Positions 35,374 to 44,256 of a stretch of 64,000 bases of DNA are shown here, in pieces; position 1 is the stretch's first letter, and each line of letters begins with the position of its first letter. Source of the stretch: Gluconobacter vitians (GTDB taxonomy: Bacteria > Pseudomonadota > Alphaproteobacteria > Acetobacterales > Acetobacteraceae); contig NZ_JABCQG010000008.1 of NCBI RefSeq assembly GCF_015244565.1, positions 62,001-126,000 of the forward strand, in the 5' to 3' direction. The notes under the pieces were generated by a model. That model searched no databases and had not been told where the DNA came from. It worked only from the letters and a program-made list of their open reading frames with translations. The position numbers and the translations under genes are program-made.

Positions 35374-36057
35374 ATGGGTATTTTCTCTCGCCTCGCAGAT
35401 ATCGTGAACTCCAATCTCAATGCGATTCTCGCCACCGCCGAGGACCCGCAGAAGATGATCCGCCTGGTGATCCAGGAAATGGAAGACACGCTGGTCGAGG
35501 TCCGCAGTCAGGCCGTCCGCACGATCGCCGAGCGCAAGCAGCTTGAACGCCGCGTCCGCACCATGATGCATGAGGAAGACGAGTGGCACCGCAAGGCCGG
35601 CCTCGCCATCGAGCGCGGCCGTGACGATCTGGCCAAGGCAGCCCTCGCCGCCCGCCACAGCGTCGAACAGTCCCGCGAGGCGCTGGAGCAGCAGATCGCC
35701 CAGATCTCCGACGGGCTGGACCAGCAGAACGACGACATCTCCAAGCTTCAGGCCAAGATCGCCGATGCCAAATCTCGCGAAAAGGCGCTCTCCATCCGCG
35801 CCCGCACTGCACAGGGCCGTCTGAAGACCCGCGAGAAGCTCTATGACACCCGCATCGACGACACACTGAACCGTTTCGATCAGGTGGAACGCGCTCTTGA
35901 TGAACTCGAAGGCAAGGCCGAGGCGTATGATCTGGGACGTCGTACCGGACATCCGACACTTCAGGAGGAACTTGCGGCCCTCGAAACCGATGCGGTCGTG
36001 GAAAGCGAGTTCGAGACCCTCAAGCGCCGTGTTGCCGAAAAGAAAAATGCAGGCTGA
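35374..36057 (+). CDS. pspA: Phage-shock protein A
   Basis: A 227-residue coiled-coil protein of the PspA/IM30/ESCRT-III family. The amphipathic N-terminal helix MGIFSRLADIVNSNLNAIL and EDPQKMIRLVIQEMEDTLVEVR are characteristic. It inhibits PspF at rest and oligomerises on damaged inner membrane to limit proton leakage. AGGAAGG precedes the start. First gene of the operon with pspB and two further genes. Confidence 0.95.
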   Translation: MGIFSRLADIVNSNLNAILATAEDPQKMIRLVIQEMEDTLVEVRSQAVRTIAERKQLERRVRTMMHEEDEWHRKAGLAIERGRDDLAKAALAARHSVEQSREALEQQIAQISDGLDQQNDDISKLQAKIADAKSREKALSIRARTAQGRLKTREKLYDTRIDDTLNRFDQVERALDELEGKAEAYDLGRRTGHPTLQEELAALETDAVVESEFETLKRRVAEKKNAG

Positions 36058-36084
36058 TCATTCATCCGCCACAGGAACTCCGGA

Positions 36085-36321
36085 ATGAATAACTTTAACA
36101 CACTCGCTCTTCTGCTTATTTTTCTGCCCATGGTCGCCATCGTTGCCAACGCGGCAAAATCCATCGCAAAGCAAAAGTCTTCCCCCCAGCAGGACCCCAT
36201 GCTTCAGGCCGCCCTGACACAGGCCGAAGCGCATGCTACGCGTCTGGAAGAAAGGATCGACCAGCTCGAACGCATCCTCGACGAGGATATCCCGGGCTGG
36301 AGAGCAAGGAACGCACGATGA
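36085..36321 (+). CDS. pspB: Phage-shock protein B
   Basis: 78 residues. One N-terminal membrane segment (about 6-24) followed by the diagnostic C-terminal leucine-zipper helix (LEERIDQLERILDEDIPGWR). PspB and PspC normally act together as membrane stress sensors that titrate PspA away from PspF. Its stop overlaps the next gene by four bases (ATGA). Confidence 0.92.
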   Translation: MNNFNTLALLLIFLPMVAIVANAAKSIAKQKSSPQQDPMLQAALTQAEAHATRLEERIDQLERILDEDIPGWRARNAR

Positions 36322-37649
36322 CACGCCGCCCCGTCCCCTTTTATGGTCGCCGCCCGGCGCTACTGGCGCTGCTGGCGGGCACGGTCCTGCTGGCGCCCGC
36401 AGCCCATGCGGCACGGATGACCCTCTCCGGAGAAGACCTGGACCTGTCCATCCCCTGCACGGGACAGGTGAAGGTCGTGGTCGATCCCGGCATGAAGGAC
36501 GGGGCGACCCTTGATTCGAGCAGCATGGCCCAGGTTGCGATGCATACGGGCAAGGAAGAAGCGGAAAGCCGCATTTCCATCGCCACGAAAGCCTGCGCGC
36601 CCAGCGGGAAGCTGACGATCAGCATTTCCCCGAGCACCGGCCTGACCATCCATGACAGCCACGACACGCATTTCGTCATCACCGGAAAGCTTGCCTCGCT
36701 GGATGCGAGCCTCGATTCCACAACCATGGACATCGAGGACACGCAGTCGCTCGATCTGAACATGCAGGGCGCCTCCAATGTCCATATCAAGGCGCTGGAA
36801 CGTGCAGCGCAGATCGTGGCGTCGGGAGCCTCGACCCTGACGGCCGACACCGCGCAGCTCGCCGCCCTTTCTGCGCAGCTGACGCAGAATGCGACCATGA
36901 CCCTTTCCGGCAGCAGTATTGATGCCCTGACGCTGGTGACGGCCGATCAGGCCAGTGCCACCATTCTGGGTCATGCGACCGTCGCAACCGTCGCGGCCAA
37001 CGGCACAGGCGAGGTCAATATCGAAGCCGTCTCCGGGCCTATGGTGCGCTCGGGCAAGGGCACAGTACGTGTCGGCGCGCAGAACGGTGTAATCTATCGT
37101 CCGACGACGCCTCCACCCGCTGCGGTGACTGCGCCTCCGACACCGGCACCGCTACCGGCTGCTCCCGTCGAGACCCCCGCCACCAGCGCCGCCTCGACCG
37201 TCCCCGCACCAGTCGTGCCGACACCCGCTCCTGTTCCCGCACCCGCTGCTCCCACCGCGCCACAAACACCGGTCCTGCCAACGGCTCCGACGAACACGCA
37301 GCCGGAAAACCAGCAGGGAAACAGTCAGCCGAGCGGAACATCCACTGCAGCCCCGCTGCCAGGCGTGTCGTCTTCCACGGCGGAAAAGGCACCTTCTGTT
37401 GAAGCAGCGCCTCCCGCAGTCCCCCCGGTGCCCTCGCAGCAGGCCGGAAACGCTGCTCCTGCCACGACCCCGGATACGGATTCTGCGCCGGCGCCACAGA
37501 ACAATGCTGCCACCGCTCCTCCGGAAGGCAGCGCGTCGGGCACCGCCACATCCACCCCGAATACCTCCACAGTGCCTGCCTCTTCGGGAACTCCGACGCC
37601 TGCCCCGGCAGCACCGCCTGCTACGAGCAAGAACTCGCAGGGAGAATAG
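36318..37649 (+). CDS. Exported beta-repeat (toastrack/GIN-like) protein with Pro/Ala/Thr tail
   Basis: 443 residues, third gene of the psp operon and overlapping pspB. A signal peptide (about 1-31) is followed by a beta-strand-rich domain (roughly 32-260) with short SGAS, MQGASNV and LSGSSIDAL turns like those of GIN/DUF2807 or toastrack folds. From about 262 to the end it is a low-complexity Pro/Ala/Thr/Ser tail with no hydrophobic anchor. I do not recognise an exact family. A periplasmic or envelope sensor role in Psp is inferred from the operon. Confidence 0.75.
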   Translation: MTRRPVPFYGRRPALLALLAGTVLLAPAAHAARMTLSGEDLDLSIPCTGQVKVVVDPGMKDGATLDSSSMAQVAMHTGKEEAESRISIATKACAPSGKLTISISPSTGLTIHDSHDTHFVITGKLASLDASLDSTTMDIEDTQSLDLNMQGASNVHIKALERAAQIVASGASTLTADTAQLAALSAQLTQNATMTLSGSSIDALTLVTADQASATILGHATVATVAANGTGEVNIEAVSGPMVRSGKGTVRVGAQNGVIYRPTTPPPAAVTAPPTPAPLPAAPVETPATSAASTVPAPVVPTPAPVPAPAAPTAPQTPVLPTAPTNTQPENQQGNSQPSGTSTAAPLPGVSSSTAEKAPSVEAAPPAVPPVPSQQAGNAAPATTPDTDSAPAPQNNAATAPPEGSASGTATSTPNTSTVPASSGTPTPAPAAPPATSKNSQGE

Positions 37650-37651
37650 GA

Positions 37652-38995
37652 ATGCGCGCCCGTCTGTCGGCACCTCTTGCCCTGATTGCGCTGATGGGAG
37701 GCCCTGTCATGGCGGCTCCGGCGGCCGCGCCTCCGCCTCCGCCCGCCCCTCCTGCGCCGCCATCCCTTGAATCATCGGCAGCCAGCGCTGGGACGCTCGT
37801 CATCCCGAAGACCTGTCTTGACCATCTCGCCATCATCGGCGGACCGGAGACCCGTCTCGTTTCGGGCAGCGGCCGCCTGACACGTCATGCGGACCGGCTG
37901 ACATTCACCACATCCGCAGCAGACTGCACGAAAGAAGCAGACGCGGTTGTCATGGTTCCGGCCCGGACCGGTATCGAGATCCAGATGCCCCATGACCGGG
38001 CGACCACGTATCGCATCACAGGCGTCAACGGAGACCTGACAGCCACTACGGGGCGCGGCAATCTGGACGTTGATCAGGTCAGCGGCCTGACGCTCACCAT
38101 GGGCGGCAGTGGTGACGTATCGGTCGGACATGCGGGCGGCCGGGTTTCCGTTAAGGATTTTTCCAGCGGTGACCTGCATATTGGCAGCATCGCAGCCTCT
38201 GGCGCCGACCTTACGACCATGTCGTCCGGCGACATCCAGATTGATCAGGGCAATGCCGATGTCCTGACCGTGCGTAATTATGGTTCGGCAGACACCACAC
38301 TGAACGGCACCGTCCGCGATGCGGACCTGACCCTGATGGGCAGTGGTGACATCGTCCTCGACAGGGTCACGGACACCCTGAAGAAGCGTGCGCTCGGTTC
38401 CGGCTCCATCACGGTTGACGAAACGTCGGGCGCCCGGATCACAACGCTGACCACACCCGATACATCCGCCGTCCTGTCCGACACGCTGAAAGATGTTCTG
38501 AACCAGTCCCACGTGGAGTTTCATTTCGGTGACGCGGAGACTGCCTCTTCTCACACCAGCCATCATTCCGGTGGCCATGGCGTGATTGGTCTTCTGCTGA
38601 AGATCTTCCTGATCATCTGGCTCGTGCGTCTCTTCCGACGCTACCGGAAGACCGGCATCGTGCCGTTCAGAAAAACCGTGGACAGGGCCGCTGCGGGTTA
38701 TGCTGCTGGCGTACGGAGCTGGTCACAGCGCGATCCGGTATGGCGTGAGACTCCGGCAGCGGGTGTGGCGGCTGTTGTAAAAAATGCCGTGCAGGGCTTC
38801 CGGGGTTATCAGCCCGCACCTCCTGAAGACTTTTCGCATTCCGTCCCGCCCGGACACCCGCTGGCCCGGCTTCAGGACCGCCTGATGCGGATGGAGCGCC
38901 GAATTGGTCTGATGGAGCAGTTCGTAACCTCGCCCGATTTCAGCCTGGAGCGGCAGTTCCGTGAGCTGGAACGGACCGATGGACGCCGTGCATGA
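37652..38995 (+). CDS. Beta-repeat (toastrack/GIN-like) membrane protein with PspC-like C-terminal tail
   Basis: 447 residues, two bases after the previous stop. Order: signal peptide (about 1-22), Pro-rich stretch, a glycine-rich beta-repeat domain (about 45-300; GVNGDLTATTGRGNLDVD, MGGSGDVSVG, MGSGDIVLD), one membrane segment (about 311-330, LLLKIFLIIWLVRLF), a basic loop, then a cytoplasmic helix ending in MEQFVTSPDFSL and FREL (418-439). E. coli PspC ends with MERYVTSDTFTL and FRQL, a clear match. No classical PspC gene is in the operon, so this protein probably fills the PspC role. The fold assignment of the repeat domain is by eye. Confidence 0.8.
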   Translation: MRARLSAPLALIALMGGPVMAAPAAAPPPPPAPPAPPSLESSAASAGTLVIPKTCLDHLAIIGGPETRLVSGSGRLTRHADRLTFTTSAADCTKEADAVVMVPARTGIEIQMPHDRATTYRITGVNGDLTATTGRGNLDVDQVSGLTLTMGGSGDVSVGHAGGRVSVKDFSSGDLHIGSIAASGADLTTMSSGDIQIDQGNADVLTVRNYGSADTTLNGTVRDADLTLMGSGDIVLDRVTDTLKKRALGSGSITVDETSGARITTLTTPDTSAVLSDTLKDVLNQSHVEFHFGDAETASSHTSHHSGGHGVIGLLLKIFLIIWLVRLFRRYRKTGIVPFRKTVDRAAAGYAAGVRSWSQRDPVWRETPAAGVAAVVKNAVQGFRGYQPAPPEDFSHSVPPGHPLARLQDRLMRMERRIGLMEQFVTSPDFSLERQFRELERTDGRRA

Positions 38996-39065
38996 ACTAC
39001 GGTTCTCACCGGTATGATGGACGGAAACTTTGACGTCCGGATGCTGGCAGGGTAGGGGCTGAAGG

Positions 39066-39851
39066 GTGAATGCCGTTCTTGATCCCATAGCGGCCCTTGG
39101 CCGTGCCGCTCTCGGCCTTATCAAACAGGCAGGTGCTCTCGCCCTGTTCGCGCTGGAGGCCCTGTCGCATCTGGTGCGACCGCCCTTTTACTGGCGCATC
39201 TTCTTTTCCAGCCTGATCGAGACGGGGTTCTTCTCCCTGCCCGTCGTGGCCCTGACCGCCCTGTTCTCGGGTGCCGTCATCGCACTGCAATCCTATGTGG
39301 GCTTCGGGCAGTATCATGTGCAGAGCGCCATTGCCGGGATTGTCGTCCTCGCCGTAACCCGCGAACTCGGGCCTGTTCTGGCCGGGCTGATGGTCGCCGG
39401 GCGTGTGGGCGCGGCCATGTCCGCACAGATAGGCACCATGCGCGTGACCGACCAGATCGACGCGCTCACCACACTCTCTACCAACCCGATGAAATATCTC
39501 GTGACGCCGCGCCTGCTGGCCGGGACGCTCGCGCTGCCCTGCCTTGTGCTGGTGGCCGATATTCTGGGCGTGATGGGCGGTTTCACGGTTTCGGTCGCCA
39601 AGCTCGGCTTCTCGCCCTCGACCTACATCACGGCCACACTGGACTCGCTCAAGACGATGGATGTCGTCGTGGGACTGGTGAAGGCGGCGGTGTTCGGATT
39701 CCTGATCGCGCTGCTGGGCTGCTACAACGGCTATAACAGCCGGGGCGGCGCGGAAGGCGTGGGCTCGGCCACGACGGCCGCCGTTGTTGGCGCATCCATC
39801 CTGCTGCTGCTGTTCGATTACCTCCTGACGGACCTGTTCTTCTCACAATGA
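39066..39851 (+). CDS. mlaE: MlaE-family ABC transporter permease
   Basis: 261 residues, GTG start after GTAGGGG. MlaE/YrbE motifs include REL-GPVLAGLMVAGRVGAAM and EIG/QIGTM-like loop, DALTTLSTNP, and five to six membrane segments. Such permeases move phospholipids between inner and outer membrane together with MlaF and an MCE protein MlaD. No MlaD is visible here. The downstream ATPase gene overlaps the stop by four bases. Confidence 0.9.
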   Translation: MNAVLDPIAALGRAALGLIKQAGALALFALEALSHLVRPPFYWRIFFSSLIETGFFSLPVVALTALFSGAVIALQSYVGFGQYHVQSAIAGIVVLAVTRELGPVLAGLMVAGRVGAAMSAQIGTMRVTDQIDALTTLSTNPMKYLVTPRLLAGTLALPCLVLVADILGVMGGFTVSVAKLGFSPSTYITATLDSLKTMDVVVGLVKAAVFGFLIALLGCYNGYNSRGGAEGVGSATTAAVVGASILLLLFDYLLTDLFFSQ

Positions 39852-40651
39852 GCACTCCCCCCGTAAGCACGCCCAAGATCCGCATCCGCGGCCTGCACAA
39901 GGCCTTCGGCTCCAAGATCGTGCTCGATGGCGTGGACCTCGATGTCGAGACCGGTACGTCCATGGTCATCATCGGCGGTTCCGGCTCCGGCAAGTCCGTC
40001 CTGCTGCGCTGCATCCTCGGCCTGATCGAACCCGACGCCGGCACGATCGAGATCGACGGTGAAAACCTCCTGACGGCATCACGCTCCCGCCAGGACGTCC
40101 TGCGCCGCCAGATCGGCATGCTGTTCCAGAACGCCGCCCTGTTCGACAGCATGAGCGTTGGCGAGAACGTGGCCTTCGGCATCCGCGCCAAACATTCCGA
40201 CCGCAACGGTCCGCCCCCCTCGCGCACGCAGGCCCTCCAGATGGCCGGAGACCTGCTCAAACAGGTCGGGCTTGATCCCTCCGTCGGTGATCTCAGCCCG
40301 TCGGAATTGTCGGGCGGCATGCAGAAACGCGTCGGTCTGGCCCGCGCCATTGCGGGCAACCCCAACATCATGTTCTTCGACGAACCCACAACCGGGCTGG
40401 ACCCGATCATGGGCGCTGTGATCGACGGGCTGATCGTAGACTGCGTACAAAAGCTCGGCTCTACGGCCATCGCCATTACCCATGACATGGCCTCGGCCCA
40501 GCGGATCGGAAACCGGGCGGCCATGCTCTATCACGGGCGGCTGATCTGGCAGGGTGAGGCGTCCGAACTCATGCATTCCGGCAATGCCATGGTCGATCAG
40601 TTCACCCACGGCCGGCGCGAAGGCCCCATCACCATGGAGCTGCGCAAATGA
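39848..40651 (+). CDS. mlaF: MlaF-family ABC transporter ATPase
   Basis: 267 residues. Walker A GGSGSGKS, the signature LSGGMQKR, and Walker B IMFFDEPTTGLDP are all present, with the MlaF-like GIMF-type HDMASA switch region. It powers the MlaE permease encoded just upstream. The start overlaps mlaE (ATGA) and the stop overlaps the next small gene (ATGA), a tightly coupled three-gene unit. Confidence 0.92.
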   Translation: MSTPPVSTPKIRIRGLHKAFGSKIVLDGVDLDVETGTSMVIIGGSGSGKSVLLRCILGLIEPDAGTIEIDGENLLTASRSRQDVLRRQIGMLFQNAALFDSMSVGENVAFGIRAKHSDRNGPPPSRTQALQMAGDLLKQVGLDPSVGDLSPSELSGGMQKRVGLARAIAGNPNIMFFDEPTTGLDPIMGAVIDGLIVDCVQKLGSTAIAITHDMASAQRIGNRAAMLYHGRLIWQGEASELMHSGNAMVDQFTHGRREGPITMELRK

Positions 40652-40854
40652 GCATTCTCCCCCGCTTTCCCAAAACCGATCCTGTCATCTGGAAGCGCAT
40701 CGGACTGAGCTATCTGATTGCCCTGCCGCTTCTGTACATCATGTTCCGACACCAGCCGGCCCATCCGAACATGCTGATCCAGCTTCTCGGATTCCTGCTG
40801 ATCATCATGGTGTCCCGCCTTCTGGCACGCCTGATCCTGCGGACCGACAAGTAA
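40648..40854 (+). CDS. Hypothetical 68-residue membrane protein in the mla unit
   Basis: Two hydrophobic segments (about 18-34 and 43-62) with a polar turn, basic C terminus. ATGA overlap with mlaF suggests co-translation. No family is recognised. It may be an accessory subunit of the MlaE/F complex, which is inference. Confidence 0.75.
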   Translation: MSILPRFPKTDPVIWKRIGLSYLIALPLLYIMFRHQPAHPNMLIQLLGFLLIIMVSRLLARLILRTDK

Positions 40855-40857
40855 GCA

Positions 40858-40963
40858 TCCGGGCGCTGCCCGGACCCGGCAGGGATCTTGATCCCTGCAC
40901 CCTGATTTTAAAGGTTTCCAAAGGTCGAGACCTTTGGTGGGGTCCGGGGCAAAGCCCCGTCTG
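40858..40963. repeat. Structured intergenic repeat, copy B
   Basis: Second copy of the element at 670-780. The inner hairpins are GCAGGGAT/ATCCCTGC (40879-40886 with 40891-40898) and CCAAAGGT/ACCTTTGG (40918-40925 with 40930-40937). The outer stem is CCGGACC (40870-40876) with GGTCCGG (40941-40947). Loops and outer bases differ from copy A while pairing is kept. It lies between the mla unit and radA. Confidence 0.75.
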
Positions 40964-41025
40964 GATCAGCACCGGGACACTCCCTATATACTGGCTTTGT
41001 TCCCCTCAGTCCGAAGAGATCCGTC

Positions 41026-42429
41026 TTGGCCAAAAAGCCGACTACCCGTTACGTCTGCCAGAACTGTGGCGCCACCTATCCGAAATGGAATGGTAAGTGC
41101 GAAGCCTGCGGCGAGTGGAACACGCTGGTCGAGGAAAAGATCGAGCCTACAGCCCGCAAGACCGGCAAGCTGAGCGCAGGGCGCCTTCAGACGGTCCGGC
41201 TGGATGGTGAAACCCGCCCGCCCCCGCGCATCACGACCAGCATTGCCGAACTGGACCGCGTTCTGGGCGGGGGTCTCGTCCCGGCTTCCGTCGTGCTGGT
41301 CGGCGGTGATCCCGGTATCGGCAAGTCCACACTCATGCTCCAGACCACCTGCGCACTGGCACGGTCCGGGCATCGCGTCCTGTATGTCTCGGGCGAAGAA
41401 TCAGTGGACCAGATCCGCATCCGTGCCCAGCGGCTGGGTCTGGACCGCGACAGCAAGATGCTGGACTCGCTGGACCTCGCATCCTCCATCAATGTGGGCG
41501 AGATCGTCGGATCGCTTGAACAGGACCGTGCCCATACGGTCGTGGTCATCGATTCCATCCAGACGATGTGGCTGGAAAGCGTGGAAAGCTCGCCGGGTTC
41601 GGTCTCACAGGTCCGGGCCAGTGCATTTGAACTGATCCGTCTCGCCAAAACGCTTGGCTTTGCACTGATCCTGATCGGGCATGTCACAAAGGAAGGGTCT
41701 CTCGCCGGACCGCGTGTTCTGGAACACATGGTCGATGCCGTCATGTATTTCGAAGGCGACCGCGGGCACCAGTTCCGCATCCTGCGTGCGGCCAAGAACC
41801 GCTTTGGCGCGACGGACGAAATCGGCGTCTTCGCCATGACCGATATCGGGCTGACCGAAGTCCCCAACCCGTCCGCGCTGTTCCTTGCGGAACGACGCGG
41901 CAATATCGCAGGATCAGCCGTCTTTGCCGGACTGGAGGGGACGCGCCCCGTCCTGCTGGAAATCCAGGCCCTGCTGTCACCCAAAGCTGGCGATGGCACC
42001 CCACGCCGTGCGGTCGTGGGCTGGGACACGTCCCGGCTGAATATGCTGCTGGCCGTTCTGGACGCCCGCTGCGGACTCAAGCTCGCCAATATGGACGTCT
42101 ATCTGAACATCGCCGGCGGTCTGCGCGTAAATGAACCGGCCGCCGATCTGGCTGTGGCGGCCGCACTCGTCTCTGCTGCGACAGGCACACCGACATCCCC
42201 CAATGCCGCTTATTTTGGCGAAGTCGGGCTGTCGGGTGAAATCCGGCAGGTCAATCAGTCCGATCTGCGCCTGAAAGAAGTGGCCAAGCTGGGCTTCGGC
42301 GAGGCGATCCTGCCTCGGCGTGTTTCGGCAGCATCCGCGCGGGTCAAGCCGCCCGCTGGACTGAAGCTGCGTGAGATCGGACATCTGACGGATCTGGTCG
42401 GACTGTTAACTGATACAGCGGAAACGTGA
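41026..42429 (+). CDS. radA: DNA repair protein RadA (Sms)
   Basis: 467 residues, TTG start after GAAGAGAT. A C4 zinc finger (CQNCG and CEACG) is followed by a RecA-like ATPase with Walker A GGDPGIGKS, the RadA-specific KNRFG motif, and a C-terminal Lon-protease-like domain. It helps migrate branches in recombination intermediates. Complete and of normal length. Confidence 0.95.
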   Translation: MAKKPTTRYVCQNCGATYPKWNGKCEACGEWNTLVEEKIEPTARKTGKLSAGRLQTVRLDGETRPPPRITTSIAELDRVLGGGLVPASVVLVGGDPGIGKSTLMLQTTCALARSGHRVLYVSGEESVDQIRIRAQRLGLDRDSKMLDSLDLASSINVGEIVGSLEQDRAHTVVVIDSIQTMWLESVESSPGSVSQVRASAFELIRLAKTLGFALILIGHVTKEGSLAGPRVLEHMVDAVMYFEGDRGHQFRILRAAKNRFGATDEIGVFAMTDIGLTEVPNPSALFLAERRGNIAGSAVFAGLEGTRPVLLEIQALLSPKAGDGTPRRAVVGWDTSRLNMLLAVLDARCGLKLANMDVYLNIAGGLRVNEPAADLAVAAALVSAATGTPTSPNAAYFGEVGLSGEIRQVNQSDLRLKEVAKLGFGEAILPRRVSAASARVKPPAGLKLREIGHLTDLVGLLTDTAET

Positions 42430-42634
42430 ATATTCAGAACGGGGGCGAAGTAAATGGAGAAGGACAGCGCTTAGTTTTCACAGAGCTGTGCTGATCGTTT
42501 TTAACGATTTATTTGCAACACATCCCGGACCGGACTGTTTATGGCTGGTACAGCAACAGTCTTGAAATCCGGACATCCGGCCGCACCTGACGCGGCGTGA
42601 GTATTGTCCTTCCCACGCAAGGAATGCACACACC

Positions 42635-44236
42635 ATGTCATCAACGTCCGCCCAGTCCTCGTCAGGCACCGAAACGGGAGCTGATGGCTCTGTTACTGTA
42701 GTTGGGGGCGCTACCGTCTCGGGACTGACCATCAATGGTGTGACGGAATATGTGCTCGGATCTGCGGTATCGACGATCGTGCACGGATATGAGCATTCCA
42801 TGGTCGGCCCATATGTCCCCGTCACGACAGGGACCCAGATTGTAGAATCCGGTGGCGTCGCGGATCACACCCAAATCCTGTCTGAAATCTATAGTGACGA
42901 CAGCTATATCCTGACGGAAGAAGCTCCTGCCAGCCAGGTCATTCAGAACGGTGGCACCGCTTTTGATACGACCGTCCAGGGGACGGCCGTCGATGCCTAT
43001 GTTGGCGTCGGCCGGGACTATGACGAAGAACTGGAAGCGTATCAGACCGTTGAAAGCGGCGGATATGTCAGCGGCGTTCAGGTTAACGGGGATGCCATTT
43101 CCACGATTGCCGCAGGAGCCTCGGCCAACGATACGGTTCTTCAGGGCTCATCCGCACTTTTCTTCCTCGGGAGTGATGCAAATTCCTGGCACTATGAAAC
43201 CCTTCGCTTCAAGGCCGAACAGGATGTTGAGGGAACGAGCGAAAATGTGACCGTCCAGTCCGACGGACTGCTGATGGTGGACGGGACCGTCCGGAATGTC
43301 ACGGTTTCAAATGGGGGCACCGTTGTCGCTCGTGGTAGCGCAACCCTCTCTGACATTTCCATCGACAGTGGAGGCGTCCTTGAACTGAACGATGCTGATG
43401 TCGTGCTTTCCGACCCCATTACAGTTCACACGTCCGCCGCGTTCATCTTTTCTGATGTCAGCGCTACGAACGGAACATTCAGTGCCGTGGTTGTTCCTGA
43501 CGAAGACGGTGCTACCGGAAATCTGGAAGTGTTTTCCGGAACGACGATGGTCAAGGACATTGCCGTTCAGGGTGACTTCACATCGCCGCTCTATTTCACC
43601 CAGGCCGCAGCCGGGAATTACCTTGAAATGGGGTTCGGCACGCCCTGCTACTGCCCGGGCACCCTGATTGCGACGCCCGGCGGAGAGCGGCCGGTCGAGG
43701 ACCTGAAAATCGGAGATCCCATTCTCACTGCGACAGGTAAAGTCCGGCCGGTTCACTGGATCGGACGGCGCGCCTATGATCCCCTGTTTGCTTACGGCAA
43801 CCGGGATATCCTGCCGGTCCTGATCCAGGCCGGAGCGCTGGCGGAGGGACTGCCGCAACGCGATCTCGTGATTTCACCGCTGCATGCCATGTTCATCGAC
43901 GGTTTTCTCATCCCGGCCCTGCATCTCGTAAACGGGATTTCCATCATCCAGATCAAACGGCCGGAGACGATCCGCTACGTGCATGTCGAGCTCGAAAGCC
44001 ATGATCTTCTGCTGGCCGAGGGAGCACCGTCGGAAAGCTTTCTCGATGACGGCTCGCGCGGGATGTTCCATAACGCCGACGAATACCAAATCCTCTATCC
44101 CGACCAGACCCAGCGGCCGCCGCAATACTGCGCACCCCGCCTTGAAGGCGGCGCCGAACTGGCAGTCATCCACCATCGTCTCCGCACCCGTGCCCTGAAT
44201 CGTCAGGACAGGGCACAGACTGACAGCGCCGCCTGA
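42635..44236 (+). CDS. Strand-loop-strand repeat protein with C-terminal Hint domain
   Basis: 533 residues. Residues about 20-330 carry repeats of the autotransporter strand-loop-strand kind (IVESGG, VIQNGG, TVESGG, VTVSNGG, ISIDSGG). From C338 and C340 (CYCPGTLI) a Hint_2-type domain runs to about 480, with a conserved SPLHAMFIDG block. Hint domains can self-cleave at the Cys, but no splice junction (HN followed by C/S/T) is apparent, so it is not an intein. No classical signal peptide is visible. A glycosyltransferase gene starts 20 bases downstream. Confidence 0.85.
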   Translation: MSSTSAQSSSGTETGADGSVTVVGGATVSGLTINGVTEYVLGSAVSTIVHGYEHSMVGPYVPVTTGTQIVESGGVADHTQILSEIYSDDSYILTEEAPASQVIQNGGTAFDTTVQGTAVDAYVGVGRDYDEELEAYQTVESGGYVSGVQVNGDAISTIAAGASANDTVLQGSSALFFLGSDANSWHYETLRFKAEQDVEGTSENVTVQSDGLLMVDGTVRNVTVSNGGTVVARGSATLSDISIDSGGVLELNDADVVLSDPITVHTSAAFIFSDVSATNGTFSAVVVPDEDGATGNLEVFSGTTMVKDIAVQGDFTSPLYFTQAAAGNYLEMGFGTPCYCPGTLIATPGGERPVEDLKIGDPILTATGKVRPVHWIGRRAYDPLFAYGNRDILPVLIQAGALAEGLPQRDLVISPLHAMFIDGFLIPALHLVNGISIIQIKRPETIRYVHVELESHDLLLAEGAPSESFLDDGSRGMFHNADEYQILYPDQTQRPPQYCAPRLEGGAELAVIHHRLRTRALNRQDRAQTDSAA

Positions 44237-44256
44237 ACCTGAGGGACTTCCCGACT

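Noticed and set aside
42541-42600. A 19-codon frame before the Hint protein gene (MAGTATVLKSG...)
   Set aside because: Could be a leader peptide, but there is no clear ribosome site and no regulatory features around it.
43646-44090. The Hint domain read as an intein
   Set aside because: The end of the domain lacks the HN plus C/S/T splice junction, and the host protein is not a typical intein target.
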